A DNA stretch of 64,000 bases from Persicitalea sp964500445 (GCA_964500445.1 CAZCOG010000017.1:1-64000), one strand, 5' to 3'. Positions 41,989-51,518 are shown, numbered from the stretch's first letter. Made by a program: numbers and translations. Notes: a model not told the origin generated them from the letters alone.

Positions 41989-42929
41989 TCAAGACTTTCC
42001 AAATAGGCCACCAATGCCTCCACTTCCTGGCTGGTAAAAATAAAATCGGGCATGTGGGCACCGGGTTTAATCTTCTGTGGATCATCGAGCCATCGACCGA
42101 GATTTTCGGGCGTGTTTTTCAAAACTCCGGTCAACAGTGTGTTCCGGCTGCCGAGATGCGTCAAGTCAGGGCCGATGGTCGCCTGCGCATCCGTTCCGGC
42201 AATAGCGTGGCAATTCGCGCAGGTTTTTTGCTGGAATAAGGCTTCGCCGCTTTTTACGATATTGGTTGTGGCAAGGGTAGCTTTCTGCCTTTGGGCCAAT
42301 TCCCAATCCGCAAATTCAGTCGGCGGCTGGGCAATGACCTGAATCCGCATCCAGGCGTGCTGGGCACCGCAAAATTCGCTGCACGTGCCCAGGTACCGGC
42401 CGGGTTGCCGGGCTTCCATCCACAGCTGATTTGGCTTGCCGGGAATCGCATCCATTTTTCGCCCCAGAGCCGGTACCCACCAATCATGAATCACGTCGGC
42501 CGACCGTAGTTCAATCAGTAATCTTTTTCCCGCCGGAATATGAATCTCGTTGGCTGCCACTACGCCCGATCCGGGATAACGCGCCTCCCACCACCACTGA
42601 TGACCGATAATGATCAGATCAGGCTCTTGCCCCGCCGGACTATCCTGGATGGCAAGCATCGTCCTGATCGTGAGAAAGAAAAAGAGGCCCATCACGCCCG
42701 TGACTACCGCCAGTATCGAAACTTCCAGTCCTTTGTGGGTGTGCCGTTGTTCAGGTTCATCCGTTTGTCCGGGTCTTGCCCGATATTTTAGGGAGTAATA
42801 AACGACAAGGCCCGTTACCACCAAAAGCACCACCGCCGATGTCCACAGAAAGTAGACGAACAGTTGCCGGATGGCATCACTATCCTGCGAGGCGGTATCG
42901 AAAAAAGCTGTCGTCAAAGCAAAAGTCAT
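41985..42929 (-). CDS. ctaC: Cytochrome c oxidase subunit II fused to cytochrome c
   Basis: 314 residues. Two membrane helices (about 25-45 and 72-92) are followed by the CuA cupredoxin domain, with HDWWVPALG, CSEFCGAQHAWM and an IIGHQWWWEARYP aromatic patch. A C-terminal cytochrome c domain (about 225-314) has the heme site CANCH and an axial Met in GAHMPDF. The fusion defines a caa3-type oxidase that can accept electrons through its own heme c. First gene of the oxidase operon, after a 97-base gap. Confidence 0.96.
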   Translation of the reverse strand: MTFALTTAFFDTASQDSDAIRQLFVYFLWTSAVVLLVVTGLVVYYSLKYRARPGQTDEPEQRHTHKGLEVSILAVVTGVMGLFFFLTIRTMLAIQDSPAGQEPDLIIIGHQWWWEARYPGSGVVAANEIHIPAGKRLLIELRSADVIHDWWVPALGRKMDAIPGKPNQLWMEARQPGRYLGTCSEFCGAQHAWMRIQVIAQPPTEFADWELAQRQKATLATTNIVKSGEALFQQKTCANCHAIAGTDAQATIGPDLTHLGSRNTLLTGVLKNTPENLGRWLDDPQKIKPGAHMPDFIFTSQEVEALVAYLESLE

Positions 42930-43025
42930 TTTTCAGGTATCAACTAACCTAAGCACGTTTCTCTATTCGGTTAATAAACAGAGTATGTACTTTATGGAAT
43001 TTGTTTCCGGGTGTCGGGAAATGAC

Positions 43026-43466
43026 TCATTTACTTTCCAAATCAATGAGCGCGATCCCGATCGAATCGTCCATTTTGCGCCGCAAATGCGCGGGTGACTC
43101 AGTCAGAATTACTTCCAGGGCAGGATGCGCGTAGCCTTCCAGCAAATGCCCGCCGTGGGCCGTTCCGTCGGCTTTCCCTACCACAATGTGGGCGTGGACT
43201 TTGGGCTTACCTTCGTGCGTGGCGATGTCGCCGGTGAGGGAAAGTACCTCCACTTGCTCGGCAATTTTATTTTTCCGGTAGTCTTTTATGGAGAAATCGA
43301 AAAAGCCAGTCACCACGCTGCTGAAAGCACCAATGGCCGTAAACTGACTGGCGTTCAGATTATTCTCTTCGGCGAATTTAGTGATACTTTCGATGGCCTC
43401 GTCGCCGCTATCCAGGATGAGGGCAAAAGTTTTCTGCCCGTTGTTATCAATGAGTTGAGATTTCAT
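43026..43466 (-). CDS. PPC/DUF296 domain protein
   Basis: 146 residues. The PPC fold (as in plant AT-hook proteins and bacterial stand-alone homologues) is marked by FALILDSGDEAIESITKFAEEN, ASQFTAIGAFSSVVTGFFD, LSLTGDIATHEGKPKVHAHIVVGKADG and GGHLLEGYAHPALEV, whose His residues could bind a metal. No AT-hook is present, so DNA binding is not implied. The start overlaps the stop of the FAD/Fe-S gene as ATGA, tying it to that operon; the role there is unknown. Confidence 0.9.
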   Translation of the reverse strand: MKSQLIDNNGQKTFALILDSGDEAIESITKFAEENNLNASQFTAIGAFSSVVTGFFDFSIKDYRKNKIAEQVEVLSLTGDIATHEGKPKVHAHIVVGKADGTAHGGHLLEGYAHPALEVILTESPAHLRRKMDDSIGIALIDLESK

Positions 43467-46400
43467 AGGGTACTTTTATTAGTAAAAAAATAGGTGGCAG
43501 CACACGCCAGGATTCCTACACCCAACAGCGCCAGCAAGGGTACTTTGCCGGAATCGGAATTGACCTTTTTATTATAATTCTTTTTTTCGGGAAAAGCACC
43601 GCTGGCACCTGCGGGGCCTTCGTGCAGCGCCATCTGGATTACCTGCGCCAGGTGCATTCCGCCCCGTTCGGTTTGTTGCTCGATTTGCTCCCGGCAACTG
43701 AATCCATTGGCTATCACCAGCGTGTCATGTTCGGCTTCGCGTACCTTGGGTAGTAGCACCCGCTCCCCTGCCCGAATCGATATGTCGTATTTGTCGGCCG
43801 AAAATCCGTAAGAACCCGCCATGCCGCAGCAGCCCGAATCGAGCAGGTCGTATGTGATACCCATCTTTTTGAAAATAGCCATTTCGGCATCCATGTGCAT
43901 GATGGCCTTATGCTGGCAATGACCGTGCACGACTGCCTTGCGATGAAGCTGGGGCGGAACGTACTGCTGCCGCACCAGATATTCACTCAGTAAAAAAGTG
44001 CTATGAGCCAGCCGTTTGGCATCTTCATCGTGCGGAAAAAGATTGATCAGCTCGTCGCGGAAAGCCGCCACGCAACTCGGCTCCAGGCCCACAATGGGAA
44101 CGCCGTCGCGCAGGTAGGGGCGCAGATGTTCGATGGTTTGCTCCCACAGCCGCTTGGCGGTATCCAGCATTCCGAAATCGTAGAGCGGTCGCCCGCAGCA
44201 GAGCGGACACTGCGGAATTTCTACGGTATAGCCCGCCCGCTCCAGTACTTCTACGGCCGCTTTGGCGGCTTCGGGCAACAGGTAGTTATTAAAGGTATCC
44301 GGCCACAGCAGTACCCGTTTGGTTGCAAAAGGCTTCTGTTCGGCGTGGATATTCAGTTTTTTGCCATCTCCATTATGGGGGCTATTGGTCGATTCGTAGG
44401 TGTCTTCCCGGAAGCGCGGAACGTCCTCGTGATCCAGTTCTTTGTTTTGGTCGCCTTCCGCTGGGCGGGGCGGATCGGGCGGGAAGGTGGTAGTGCGGAC
44501 ACGAAACCAGTCCACGAAACTCTGCTCGGCAAAAGTGGGCATCTTCCGTTGAGTAGCCAGGCCAGCGGCTTTTTTCAAGAGCGTTGCGAAAGGCTCCTTT
44601 TGCGTGAAAAAATTGGCAATCGGGGCGATGGGCCTGGCCAGGCGGGCCCACCAGTAAATCAGGCCCATCGTATAGGCGGGCATGGGTCGAAGCTTTCCCT
44701 CGTAATAGTGGGCCAGAAACTCAGCTTTGTAAGTGGCCATGTCTACATTGACAGGGCACTCATTTTTGCAGGCTTTACAGGCCAGGCAAAGTTCCAGCGA
44801 CTCCTTGACGTGTTCGTCATTCCAGCCATCGGACAGTACATCGCCGCGCAGCATTTCGAAGAGCAACCGCGAACGCCCCCGCGTGGAGTCTTCCTCTTCG
44901 CGGGTCACCATGTAGCTGGGACACATCGTACCACCTTCATCGCTGCGGCACTTCCCTACACCCACGCAGCGCGCGGCCGCGTTGGCAAAAGAAAACTGGT
45001 CTTCGGGAAACTGGAAATAGGTTTTCTCCTCCTTGGGGACATAGTCGGGACCCATCCGCAAGTTTTCGTCGGGCTGGTAGGGCTCTACTACCTTGTGAGG
45101 GTTCATCCGGTTCTGCGGGTCCCACAGGCCTTTGAATTCGCCAAAGGCCTGCACCAGTTCATCGCCGTACATGATAGGCAGCAACGAAGCCCGCGCCTGA
45201 CCGTCGCCGTGCTCGCCGGAAAGCGAACCGCCATACTTGACCACCAGGTGGGCGGCCCGCTTCAGGAACTCTTTCCACTGTTGTACACCCTGCGTAGTGG
45301 TAAGGTCAAAATCAATGCGGCAGTGAATGCAACCCTGGCCAAAATGACCGTACAGCGAACAGTCATACCCAAACTCGTCGAGCAGGTCACGGAAGTCGCG
45401 CAGGTACTTGCCGACGTTCTCAGGCGCTACGGCGGCGTCTTCCCAGCCGGGATGCGTGGGGGACATGCCCGGCACGTGGGCCGTTGCACCCAGACCTGAC
45501 TCGCGGACGTTCCACAGGTGCTTCTTTTCCCATTCTTTGGTGTAAAGCTTCATGGAGGGAGCGTCTTCCTTATCTTTTAGATCGTCCATGAGTTTTCGGG
45601 CCTGCGCCTCGGCAGACTCTTTGGTATCCCCTCCGAATTCCACAAACAGGAACCCTTTCCCTTCCGGCAGCATGTTGATGTCCTTGGGGTGCATCCCTTT
45701 TTTCTCCATGTAGCCGATCAGCTTGTGGTCGATGCCTTCGCAACCCGTCGGTTTGTGCTTCATGATTTCCTGGACGTGGTCACCTGCCTCGTAGGCGCTC
45801 GGATAGCCAAGTACCACCAATACTCTCTCTTTTATATAGTGTTGCAGTTTTACCTTGGCCGAAAGAATCACCACGCAGGTACCCTCCGAACCTACCAAAG
45901 CCTGCGCCACGTTGAAATCATGTTCGGGCAGCAGGAAATCCAGATTGAAACCCGAAACCCGGCGCGGAATCTGGGGGTACTTTTCACGAATTAGTTTGGC
46001 ATAGCGGTCACGAATGGCTTTCAGACCTGCGTAAATCTCGCCCCGCCGGCCTCCTTCTTTTATTATTTTATATAATTCCTCTTCAGAAGTAGCACCCACC
46101 GTCATCCGGATGCCATCGTAGGCCACAATATCCAGCGATTCTACCTGATGCACGGTCAACGGACCGTGGCCGTAGAATTCGGCCATTACCGAGTGGATAC
46201 CGCAGGAATTGTTGCCGATCATGCCACCCAGCGTGTTGTACTTATGCGTGGCCGGATCAGGTCCGTAGGTTAGGTTGTACTTTTCCTGAGCTTCAAAACG
46301 CAATGTGTCCAGAATGCAGCCAGGCTGCACCACGGCGGTTTGTGACGAAGCATCGATATGCAGCACCTTGTCCATGTACTTGGAAAAATCCATAATCACC

Positions 46401-46768
46401 GCCACGTTGCAGGTCTGCCCGGCCAGGCTGGTGCCGCCTCCCCGGGAGGTAATCGGCGCGCCATATTTATGACACAGCCGAACGATCGCCAGCACATCCT
46501 CTTCGTCTTTGGGCAAAACTACCCCGATGGGTACTTGCCGGTAATTGGAGGCATCGGTAGAATACGTGGCCCGGCTCCCGTGATCGAAGCGTACTTCGCC
46601 GCGTATTGCCTTGCGTAGTGCGGCAGCCAGTTCCTGGGCGTAGGGTGGAAGGTTGGAACCGAGATCGTCTTTCAGCCTGACGGTCTTCATGCCCTCGTAG
46701 TGCGTGTATTTTTTTTCGTATTCTACCGGAGGTAGAGTAAAGGTGGCATCGCTTTGTTCGTTTTTCAT
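43463..46768 (-). CDS. FAD/Fe-S two-domain dehydrogenase (DLD/GlpC fusion) with C-terminal membrane anchor
   Basis: 1101 residues. The N-terminal FAD-binding_4 domain (about 65-290: PITSRGGGTSLAGQTC, GGMIGNNSCGIHSVM) is followed by FAD-oxidase_C (to about 590). A ferredoxin-like region has CVGVGKCRSDEGGTMCPS and CLACKACKNECP. Two CCG heterodisulfide-type motifs follow (CPLCCGRPLYDFG and DSGCCGMAGSYGF). The family oxidises 2-hydroxyacids such as D-lactate and passes electrons to quinone. The last 20 residues form a hydrophobic helix (LLALLGVGILACAATYFF), unusual for this family, which would anchor the protein to the membrane near the quinone pool. The gene is coupled by ATGA overlaps on both sides. 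Confidence 0.92.
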   Translation of the reverse strand: MKNEQSDATFTLPPVEYEKKYTHYEGMKTVRLKDDLGSNLPPYAQELAAALRKAIRGEVRFDHGSRATYSTDASNYRQVPIGVVLPKDEEDVLAIVRLCHKYGAPITSRGGGTSLAGQTCNVAVIMDFSKYMDKVLHIDASSQTAVVQPGCILDTLRFEAQEKYNLTYGPDPATHKYNTLGGMIGNNSCGIHSVMAEFYGHGPLTVHQVESLDIVAYDGIRMTVGATSEEELYKIIKEGGRRGEIYAGLKAIRDRYAKLIREKYPQIPRRVSGFNLDFLLPEHDFNVAQALVGSEGTCVVILSAKVKLQHYIKERVLVVLGYPSAYEAGDHVQEIMKHKPTGCEGIDHKLIGYMEKKGMHPKDINMLPEGKGFLFVEFGGDTKESAEAQARKLMDDLKDKEDAPSMKLYTKEWEKKHLWNVRESGLGATAHVPGMSPTHPGWEDAAVAPENVGKYLRDFRDLLDEFGYDCSLYGHFGQGCIHCRIDFDLTTTQGVQQWKEFLKRAAHLVVKYGGSLSGEHGDGQARASLLPIMYGDELVQAFGEFKGLWDPQNRMNPHKVVEPYQPDENLRMGPDYVPKEEKTYFQFPEDQFSFANAAARCVGVGKCRSDEGGTMCPSYMVTREEEDSTRGRSRLLFEMLRGDVLSDGWNDEHVKESLELCLACKACKNECPVNVDMATYKAEFLAHYYEGKLRPMPAYTMGLIYWWARLARPIAPIANFFTQKEPFATLLKKAAGLATQRKMPTFAEQSFVDWFRVRTTTFPPDPPRPAEGDQNKELDHEDVPRFREDTYESTNSPHNGDGKKLNIHAEQKPFATKRVLLWPDTFNNYLLPEAAKAAVEVLERAGYTVEIPQCPLCCGRPLYDFGMLDTAKRLWEQTIEHLRPYLRDGVPIVGLEPSCVAAFRDELINLFPHDEDAKRLAHSTFLLSEYLVRQQYVPPQLHRKAVVHGHCQHKAIMHMDAEMAIFKKMGITYDLLDSGCCGMAGSYGFSADKYDISIRAGERVLLPKVREAEHDTLVIANGFSCREQIEQQTERGGMHLAQVIQMALHEGPAGASGAFPEKKNYNKKVNSDSGKVPLLALLGVGILACAATYFFTNKSTL

Positions 46769-47853
46769 AACTTAAATCTCTCTGCGTCTTTCTTTTTAAA
46801 CTTCAAGCCCAATCCGGGTCTCGTTAAATCGGCGATCATTTTCCCATTTTTGGGTTCAGCCACACCATCAAAAAACATTTTCTCAATCCTGACGTGATCA
46901 TAAAAGTATTCGGCGATATAAAAGTCGGGTACTGATAAAGCGGGGTGCAAATGCAACGCCGGGGCACAATGGGACGAAAAAGGCAAATGGTGGGCTTCGC
47001 AGACGGTGGCAGCTTTCAGAAATCCGGTAATCCCACCGCAACGGGTGGCATCGGCCTGCAAAATATCCACGGCTCCGGCATCCAGCATTCTTTCGAAATA
47101 CGTCAGATTGAATCCGTACTCTCCAGCGGCGATATTCATAGCAGGGGGCGCGTGCTGGCGGATAAAATGCAGTCCGGCCAAATCGTCGGAAGAAACGGGT
47201 TCCTCAAACCAGGATACGCCCAGAGCAGCAAACTCGTGCGCTTTTTCGATAGCTTGTTTGACAGAGTAGCCTCCGTTGGCATCTACGAAAAGGGTAGTTT
47301 TATCGCCAATGGCTTCTTTGGCGGCTCGGGCTCTTTCGATATCCTTATCCGGCTCCCGGCCTACTTTCATTTTTACATAAGCTATTCCCTTGTCCGCCCA
47401 GCCTCCCAGTTGCTCCTGCAGACGACCGATGGAATAGGAGGTAAAACCACCGCTTCCGTACACCAATATTTCCGGTTTCGCCATTCCTAACAAAACAGCC
47501 AACGGCTGACCCAGTAGTTTGGCCTTCAAATCCCAGAGCGCCACATCTATTGCCGCAATTCCCATGTGAGTCAGACCCGAATTTCCATTATTACGGATGT
47601 GACCAACCATTTTTTGCCAGATGGCCGGAATGTTCATGGCATTTTCTCCTTCAATTACCCCTCGCAGGGTTTTGTCGATCAGCGTGGCGACCGAAGCATC
47701 GGCGTAGGTGTAGCCCATCCCGGTTTTTTCTCCGGCCTCCAGTTCCACAAGTACCACTGTCGTGCTGTCCCACTGCAAAGTACCGTCAGATTCCGGACCG
47801 TCGGTTGGGATGGTATAGGCAGATACCGTTAGTTTTTTGATGGGAAAGTCCAT
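46765..47853 (-). CDS. Mandelate racemase/muconate lactonizing enzyme family (enolase superfamily)
   Basis: 362 residues from the ATG at 47853; an ATG at 47910 would add 19 residues that overlap an inverted repeat. The barrel motifs are complete: the Lys pair in YVKMKVG, metal ligands Asp in VDANGGY, Glu in FEEPVSSDD and Glu in AAGEYGF, then ADATRCGG and the His of SSHCAP. The family abstracts the alpha proton of carboxylates, including sugar-acid dehydratases and epimerases; the exact substrate cannot be told from this. The neighbours (a ThDP enzyme and a hydroxyacid dehydrogenase) suggest catabolism of an acid leading to pyruvate or a similar product. Confidence 0.92.
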   Translation of the reverse strand: MDFPIKKLTVSAYTIPTDGPESDGTLQWDSTTVVLVELEAGEKTGMGYTYADASVATLIDKTLRGVIEGENAMNIPAIWQKMVGHIRNNGNSGLTHMGIAAIDVALWDLKAKLLGQPLAVLLGMAKPEILVYGSGGFTSYSIGRLQEQLGGWADKGIAYVKMKVGREPDKDIERARAAKEAIGDKTTLFVDANGGYSVKQAIEKAHEFAALGVSWFEEPVSSDDLAGLHFIRQHAPPAMNIAAGEYGFNLTYFERMLDAGAVDILQADATRCGGITGFLKAATVCEAHHLPFSSHCAPALHLHPALSVPDFYIAEYFYDHVRIEKMFFDGVAEPKNGKMIADLTRPGLGLKFKKKDAERFKL

Positions 47854-47864
47854 AGTCAATGTCG

Positions 47865-47920
47865 GAATTAGTGAATGCCGGAACAGGCTCTCGCCAGTTA
47901 ATTCTGACATTCACTAATTC
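47865..47920. repeat. 13-bp inverted repeat between the ThDP enzyme and MLE genes
   Basis: GAATTAGTGAATG at 47865-47877 and CATTCACTAATTC at 47908-47920 are exact complements, separated by 30 bases. The element fills the gap between two minus-strand genes and could form an RNA hairpin that attenuates or protects the downstream message. It also argues for the later start of the enolase-family gene. Confidence 0.55.
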
Positions 47921-47925
47921 AAAAA

Positions 47926-49746
47926 TTACTCATCGTCCAGTCCCAGTTTGTGGCTGACCACACCGCCTACCTCGGCCACAACGCCCTTGACGGCTTCCTT
48001 GAAGGCACCGACCCGCTTGGGGTCGCCACCTTGCAGCATAGCGTAGGTGAAGTTTTTGGCTTGTTTAAAAGAAATATGCGGCGGCAGCGGGGGTACATTG
48101 GGATCGGTCAGGATATCCAGGACTACCGGTAGTTTGGCGGCGAAGGCTTCCTTCCAGGCATCTTCCAGTCGATCGGGATCGTCAACCCGGATTCCGTGAA
48201 GCCCCAGTGTCTGGGCATAAGCCGCGTAATTCATGGGCTCTATTTTCTGGGAAGTATCGTAACGCGGATTGCCATCCTCAATACGCATTTCCCACGAAAC
48301 CTGCGCCAGGTCGTCGTTGTGAAGTACCAGCACAATAAAGGTAGGATTACTCCACGACTGCCAGTAGCGCTTTACGGTGATCAGGCCATTCATGCCAAGC
48401 ATCTGCATGGCTCCATCGCCGATGGTACAGACGACCGGACGATCCGGGAAAGCAAATTTGGCGGCGATGGCGTAAGGCATGGCCGCCAGCATAGTCGCCA
48501 GCCGACCGGAGAGATTACCCATCATACCGCGCTTCAGATGAACGTGGTGGCCGTACCAGTCGGCGGTACTACCCGCATCGGCAGTGATGATGCTGTTATC
48601 GGGTAGTTGTTTGTTCATTTCGTAGAAAGCGCGGCGTGGGTTGATAGGATCGGCCGATACCATCGCTTCTTTTTCGTTGATCTCATTCCACTCTTTCATG
48701 TTTTCAATGATTTCCTCCTGCCAGCTGAGATCTTCCTTTTGTTGCAGAAGCGGCAGAAGCGCTTCAAGAGTCGCTTTGGAGTCGCCCCAGAGGTTCAGTT
48801 CCATGGGGTAGCGCAGCGAAAGATGACGAGGCAGCAAATCGATCTGAATGCCCCGCGCCTGTCCGGTTTTGGGCATAAATTCACCGTAGGGAAAGTTGCT
48901 TCCTACCATCAGCAGGGTATCACATTCCATCATCATGTCGTAGCTGGGCTTGGTGCCCAGCAAACCGAGGTGATGGGTATGAAATGGTACATCGGCCGGA
49001 ACGGCGGCCTTTCCCAGCAGTGCGGTTATGATCCCGGCACCGGTTTTCCGGGCGACTTCGATGATTTCATCCGTGGCATTCAGAGCGCCCTGGCCTACCA
49101 GCATTGCTACCTTTTGGCCCGAATTAAGGATTTTTGCTGCTTTCTGGAGTTCGTCCAACGGTGGTGTGATGCGGGTCGAAGCGTGGCCTACACCCGTTCG
49201 CGAAACGAAGTGCTCCTGCGTCGGTTCCTCGAAGTCGGCCTTCTGAATGTCGTTGGGTAGAATGACGACGCAGGGCCGCAACGTAGCTTTGGCGATCCGG
49301 AAAGCGCGGTCGATCACCAGTTGCGCCTGCATGGGCGTACTGACGGTTTTGACAAATTCGGCTACGTCGGCAAAGGTAGTTTCCAGATTATTCTCCTGCT
49401 GGAAATCACTGCCCAGAGCTACCCGCGCCTGCTGCCCGACGATAGCCACCACGGGCTGGTTGTCCATTTTAGCGTCGTACAATCCGTTAATAAGGTGCAT
49501 TGCGCCCGGTCCGGAGGTGGCTACACAGACGCCCACTTCACCCGTAAATTTGGCGTGGGCCACGGCCATCAGGGCGGCCATTTCTTCGTGGGTGGGGCGG
49601 ATGAGCTGCAGGGGCTTCTCTTCTTTTTCGGCCTTTTCCAAAGCACCGAAAAAGCCACCGATTCCATCGCCGGGGTAGCCATAAATACGGTGGACTCCCC
49701 ATTCGATCATTCGGTCTATTATAAAATCGCTTACGTCTCTTGCCAT
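47926..49746 (-). CDS. ThDP-dependent enzyme of the pyruvate oxidase/acetolactate synthase type
   Basis: 606 residues. The N-terminal Pyr domain has the catalytic Glu in THEEMAALMA, the central domain a nucleotide-binding fold (AMLVGQGALNA), and the C-terminal PP domain the ThDP motif GDGAMQMLGMNGL with a downstream HNDDLAQVSWE in place of the usual Asn. The overall layout (pyruvate in, FAD-linked quinone or O2 reduction out) is nearest PoxB-type pyruvate oxidases rather than anabolic acetolactate synthase: no small subunit, and the neighbours are respiratory. A quinone-reducing role is inferred. First gene of a probable operon with the enolase-family, FAD/Fe-S and PPC genes. Confidence 0.88.
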   Translation of the reverse strand: MARDVSDFIIDRMIEWGVHRIYGYPGDGIGGFFGALEKAEKEEKPLQLIRPTHEEMAALMAVAHAKFTGEVGVCVATSGPGAMHLINGLYDAKMDNQPVVAIVGQQARVALGSDFQQENNLETTFADVAEFVKTVSTPMQAQLVIDRAFRIAKATLRPCVVILPNDIQKADFEEPTQEHFVSRTGVGHASTRITPPLDELQKAAKILNSGQKVAMLVGQGALNATDEIIEVARKTGAGIITALLGKAAVPADVPFHTHHLGLLGTKPSYDMMMECDTLLMVGSNFPYGEFMPKTGQARGIQIDLLPRHLSLRYPMELNLWGDSKATLEALLPLLQQKEDLSWQEEIIENMKEWNEINEKEAMVSADPINPRRAFYEMNKQLPDNSIITADAGSTADWYGHHVHLKRGMMGNLSGRLATMLAAMPYAIAAKFAFPDRPVVCTIGDGAMQMLGMNGLITVKRYWQSWSNPTFIVLVLHNDDLAQVSWEMRIEDGNPRYDTSQKIEPMNYAAYAQTLGLHGIRVDDPDRLEDAWKEAFAAKLPVVLDILTDPNVPPLPPHISFKQAKNFTYAMLQGGDPKRVGAFKEAVKGVVAEVGGVVSHKLGLDDE

Positions 49747-49988
49747 GGTTTAGGAAAATTTGTGGACAAATAATTTCTTAGTGAAAGCCCCAAAAAACTA
49801 CACCAAAGGAAAGCTGTTTCTGAACCGAAGAACTCGATTCAAAGCAGCGGGATTTGCCGTTAAAACGCCCTGGAATTAGCGTTGAGGGTAGTTTATTGTA
49901 AATCCTGACGGATTTTTTACACAAAGTACACGCGGCTGATCAGACGAAGTTTTAATGGAATTTTAATAGTACAGGGCGGTGACACTCG

Positions 49989-51416
49989 CTACTTTATCCG
50001 GGCAGCGGATGTTCTTTCCCCACTTTGTTCAGGCTGGCGCGATTGGAGAAAATCGACGAGCGCAGCCAATTCCTGCTTTGAAAGTGATCCGCCAAAAGCG
50101 GGCATATTGTAGCCCCCATTGACGATGCGGATGGTCATCTGTTCGGGCGTGAGGCGGGCGGCAACTTCCGTCAGGTCGGGGCCCCGAGTCCCGCCCTTTC
50201 CTTCCATTTGGTGGCAGTACTGGCATCCCTTTTCGTAGAACACAGTGTACCCGAGCGCCATTTCCGGGGAAGAGACGTGCAACTTAGCCATTGCCACCCG
50301 CTCAGTTTTGAAATCGGGCGCCCAGGGAGCTTCCAATCCCATGTAGGTAAGGGATATGATAGTGGCCAGGGTAAGGATCACACCGGCCACGGCCCAGGGG
50401 CGGCGAATGGGAGAACGCTCTCCGCCCAGCGAGATAAAAGGAATGGCAAATAGTAAGCCGAATAGTACCGTAGGCATCAGAAACATCACGTATGACTCCC
50501 ATTCGTAAGGCATCAAAGCGTAGAGAGCCTCGGGCCAGAGGAGAAACCAGTCGGGGTGCGGTTTGACATCGACATTGGTGGGGTCAGCCGGGCCCACCAA
50601 CTCGGGCGCGCCTACCCAAAGGGCCAGAGCAACCAATATGAGGATAACGACTACGCTGAACACCACATCGCGCCAGGCCGCATCCGGCCAGAAAGGGACG
50701 CCCTTTTTGTCCATCAACTCTTTATACCACTGCCGATAGGTCTTTTTATCTACGGGCCTCCCGGCCTTGGCGGGCTCAGATATGCCATTTCTGATTACCA
50801 GATACAGATGGAAGCCCACGATACCGAAAATGAGCGCGGGCGTGATGAATACATGGTAGTTGAAAAACCGCATGAGGGTATGGCCCCCGATCGTATCGCC
50901 GCCAAAGATAAAATACGCCAGCGCGGGACCGATCAACGGAAAGCGGGCCAACTGCTCGGCACCGACCAGCGTAGACCAGATACCGTTGCTATCCCAGCGC
51001 AGGAGTTGGCCGGTAAAGGCCATAACTACCGTCAGAATGAAGAGTAAAACACCCGTGATCCAGTTCATTTCGCGGGGAAACTTGTAGGAGGCTGTCAGGT
51101 AGACCCTGATCATGTGGATGCCGATCATGACGATCATCCCGCAGGCACCCATGTAATGCAGCCCACGCAGGAAAGCACCCAGTGGAGCCTGATAGGTAAT
51201 ATATTGGAGCGATTGGTAGGCTTCCCCGGAAGTGGGTTGATAGAGCAAAGCCAACCCTACCCCCGTAAATACCTGAAGCAAAAAACAGAAAAGTGTGGCA
51301 CTCCCGAATACGTACGCCCACTTGGAGCCGGGCGGTACTTTATGCTTCGCCAGCGGCCCAATAGCTGCCGAAAGTCCGGTCCGGTCGTCAATCCAGCGCC
51401 AAAGATTTTTTAACAT
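49989..51416 (-). CDS. Cytochrome b fused to a C-terminal cytochrome c
   Basis: 475 residues from the ATG at 51416; the longer frame back to 51518 adds 34 residues without resemblance. The cytochrome b N-domain carries heme His pairs in GLHYMGACGMIVMIGIHM and YHVFITPALIFGIVGFH. The C-terminal helices contain PDWFLLW where PEWY is usual at the Qo site. A cytochrome c domain at the end has CQYCH and an axial Met in GYNMPAFGG. It would oxidise quinol together with a Rieske protein and pass electrons through its own heme c. No Rieske gene is next to it; the one in this window is downstream in the oxidase operon. Confidence 0.93.
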   Translation of the reverse strand: MLKNLWRWIDDRTGLSAAIGPLAKHKVPPGSKWAYVFGSATLFCFLLQVFTGVGLALLYQPTSGEAYQSLQYITYQAPLGAFLRGLHYMGACGMIVMIGIHMIRVYLTASYKFPREMNWITGVLLFILTVVMAFTGQLLRWDSNGIWSTLVGAEQLARFPLIGPALAYFIFGGDTIGGHTLMRFFNYHVFITPALIFGIVGFHLYLVIRNGISEPAKAGRPVDKKTYRQWYKELMDKKGVPFWPDAAWRDVVFSVVVILILVALALWVGAPELVGPADPTNVDVKPHPDWFLLWPEALYALMPYEWESYVMFLMPTVLFGLLFAIPFISLGGERSPIRRPWAVAGVILTLATIISLTYMGLEAPWAPDFKTERVAMAKLHVSSPEMALGYTVFYEKGCQYCHQMEGKGGTRGPDLTEVAARLTPEQMTIRIVNGGYNMPAFGGSLSKQELAALVDFLQSRQPEQSGERTSAARIK

Positions 51417-51518
51417 TTCAGGAGTGGGTAGAAGTGAACAAGCACAGGAGCTACAATCGGACAAAAATGAAAAAAGTCGTGCCCCGGCGGTTTGAACCGA
51501 GCTTCTGTCGCTCCGCAT

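Noticed and set aside
44003..45499. 498-codon plus-strand frame inside the FAD/Fe-S gene
   Set aside because: The opposite strand encodes a clear multi-domain enzyme with all Cys motifs; the plus frame is a shadow.
51417..51518. 34-residue extension of the cytochrome b gene
   Set aside because: Cys/Ser-rich sequence without resemblance to cytochrome b N-termini; ATG at 51416 fits the family.
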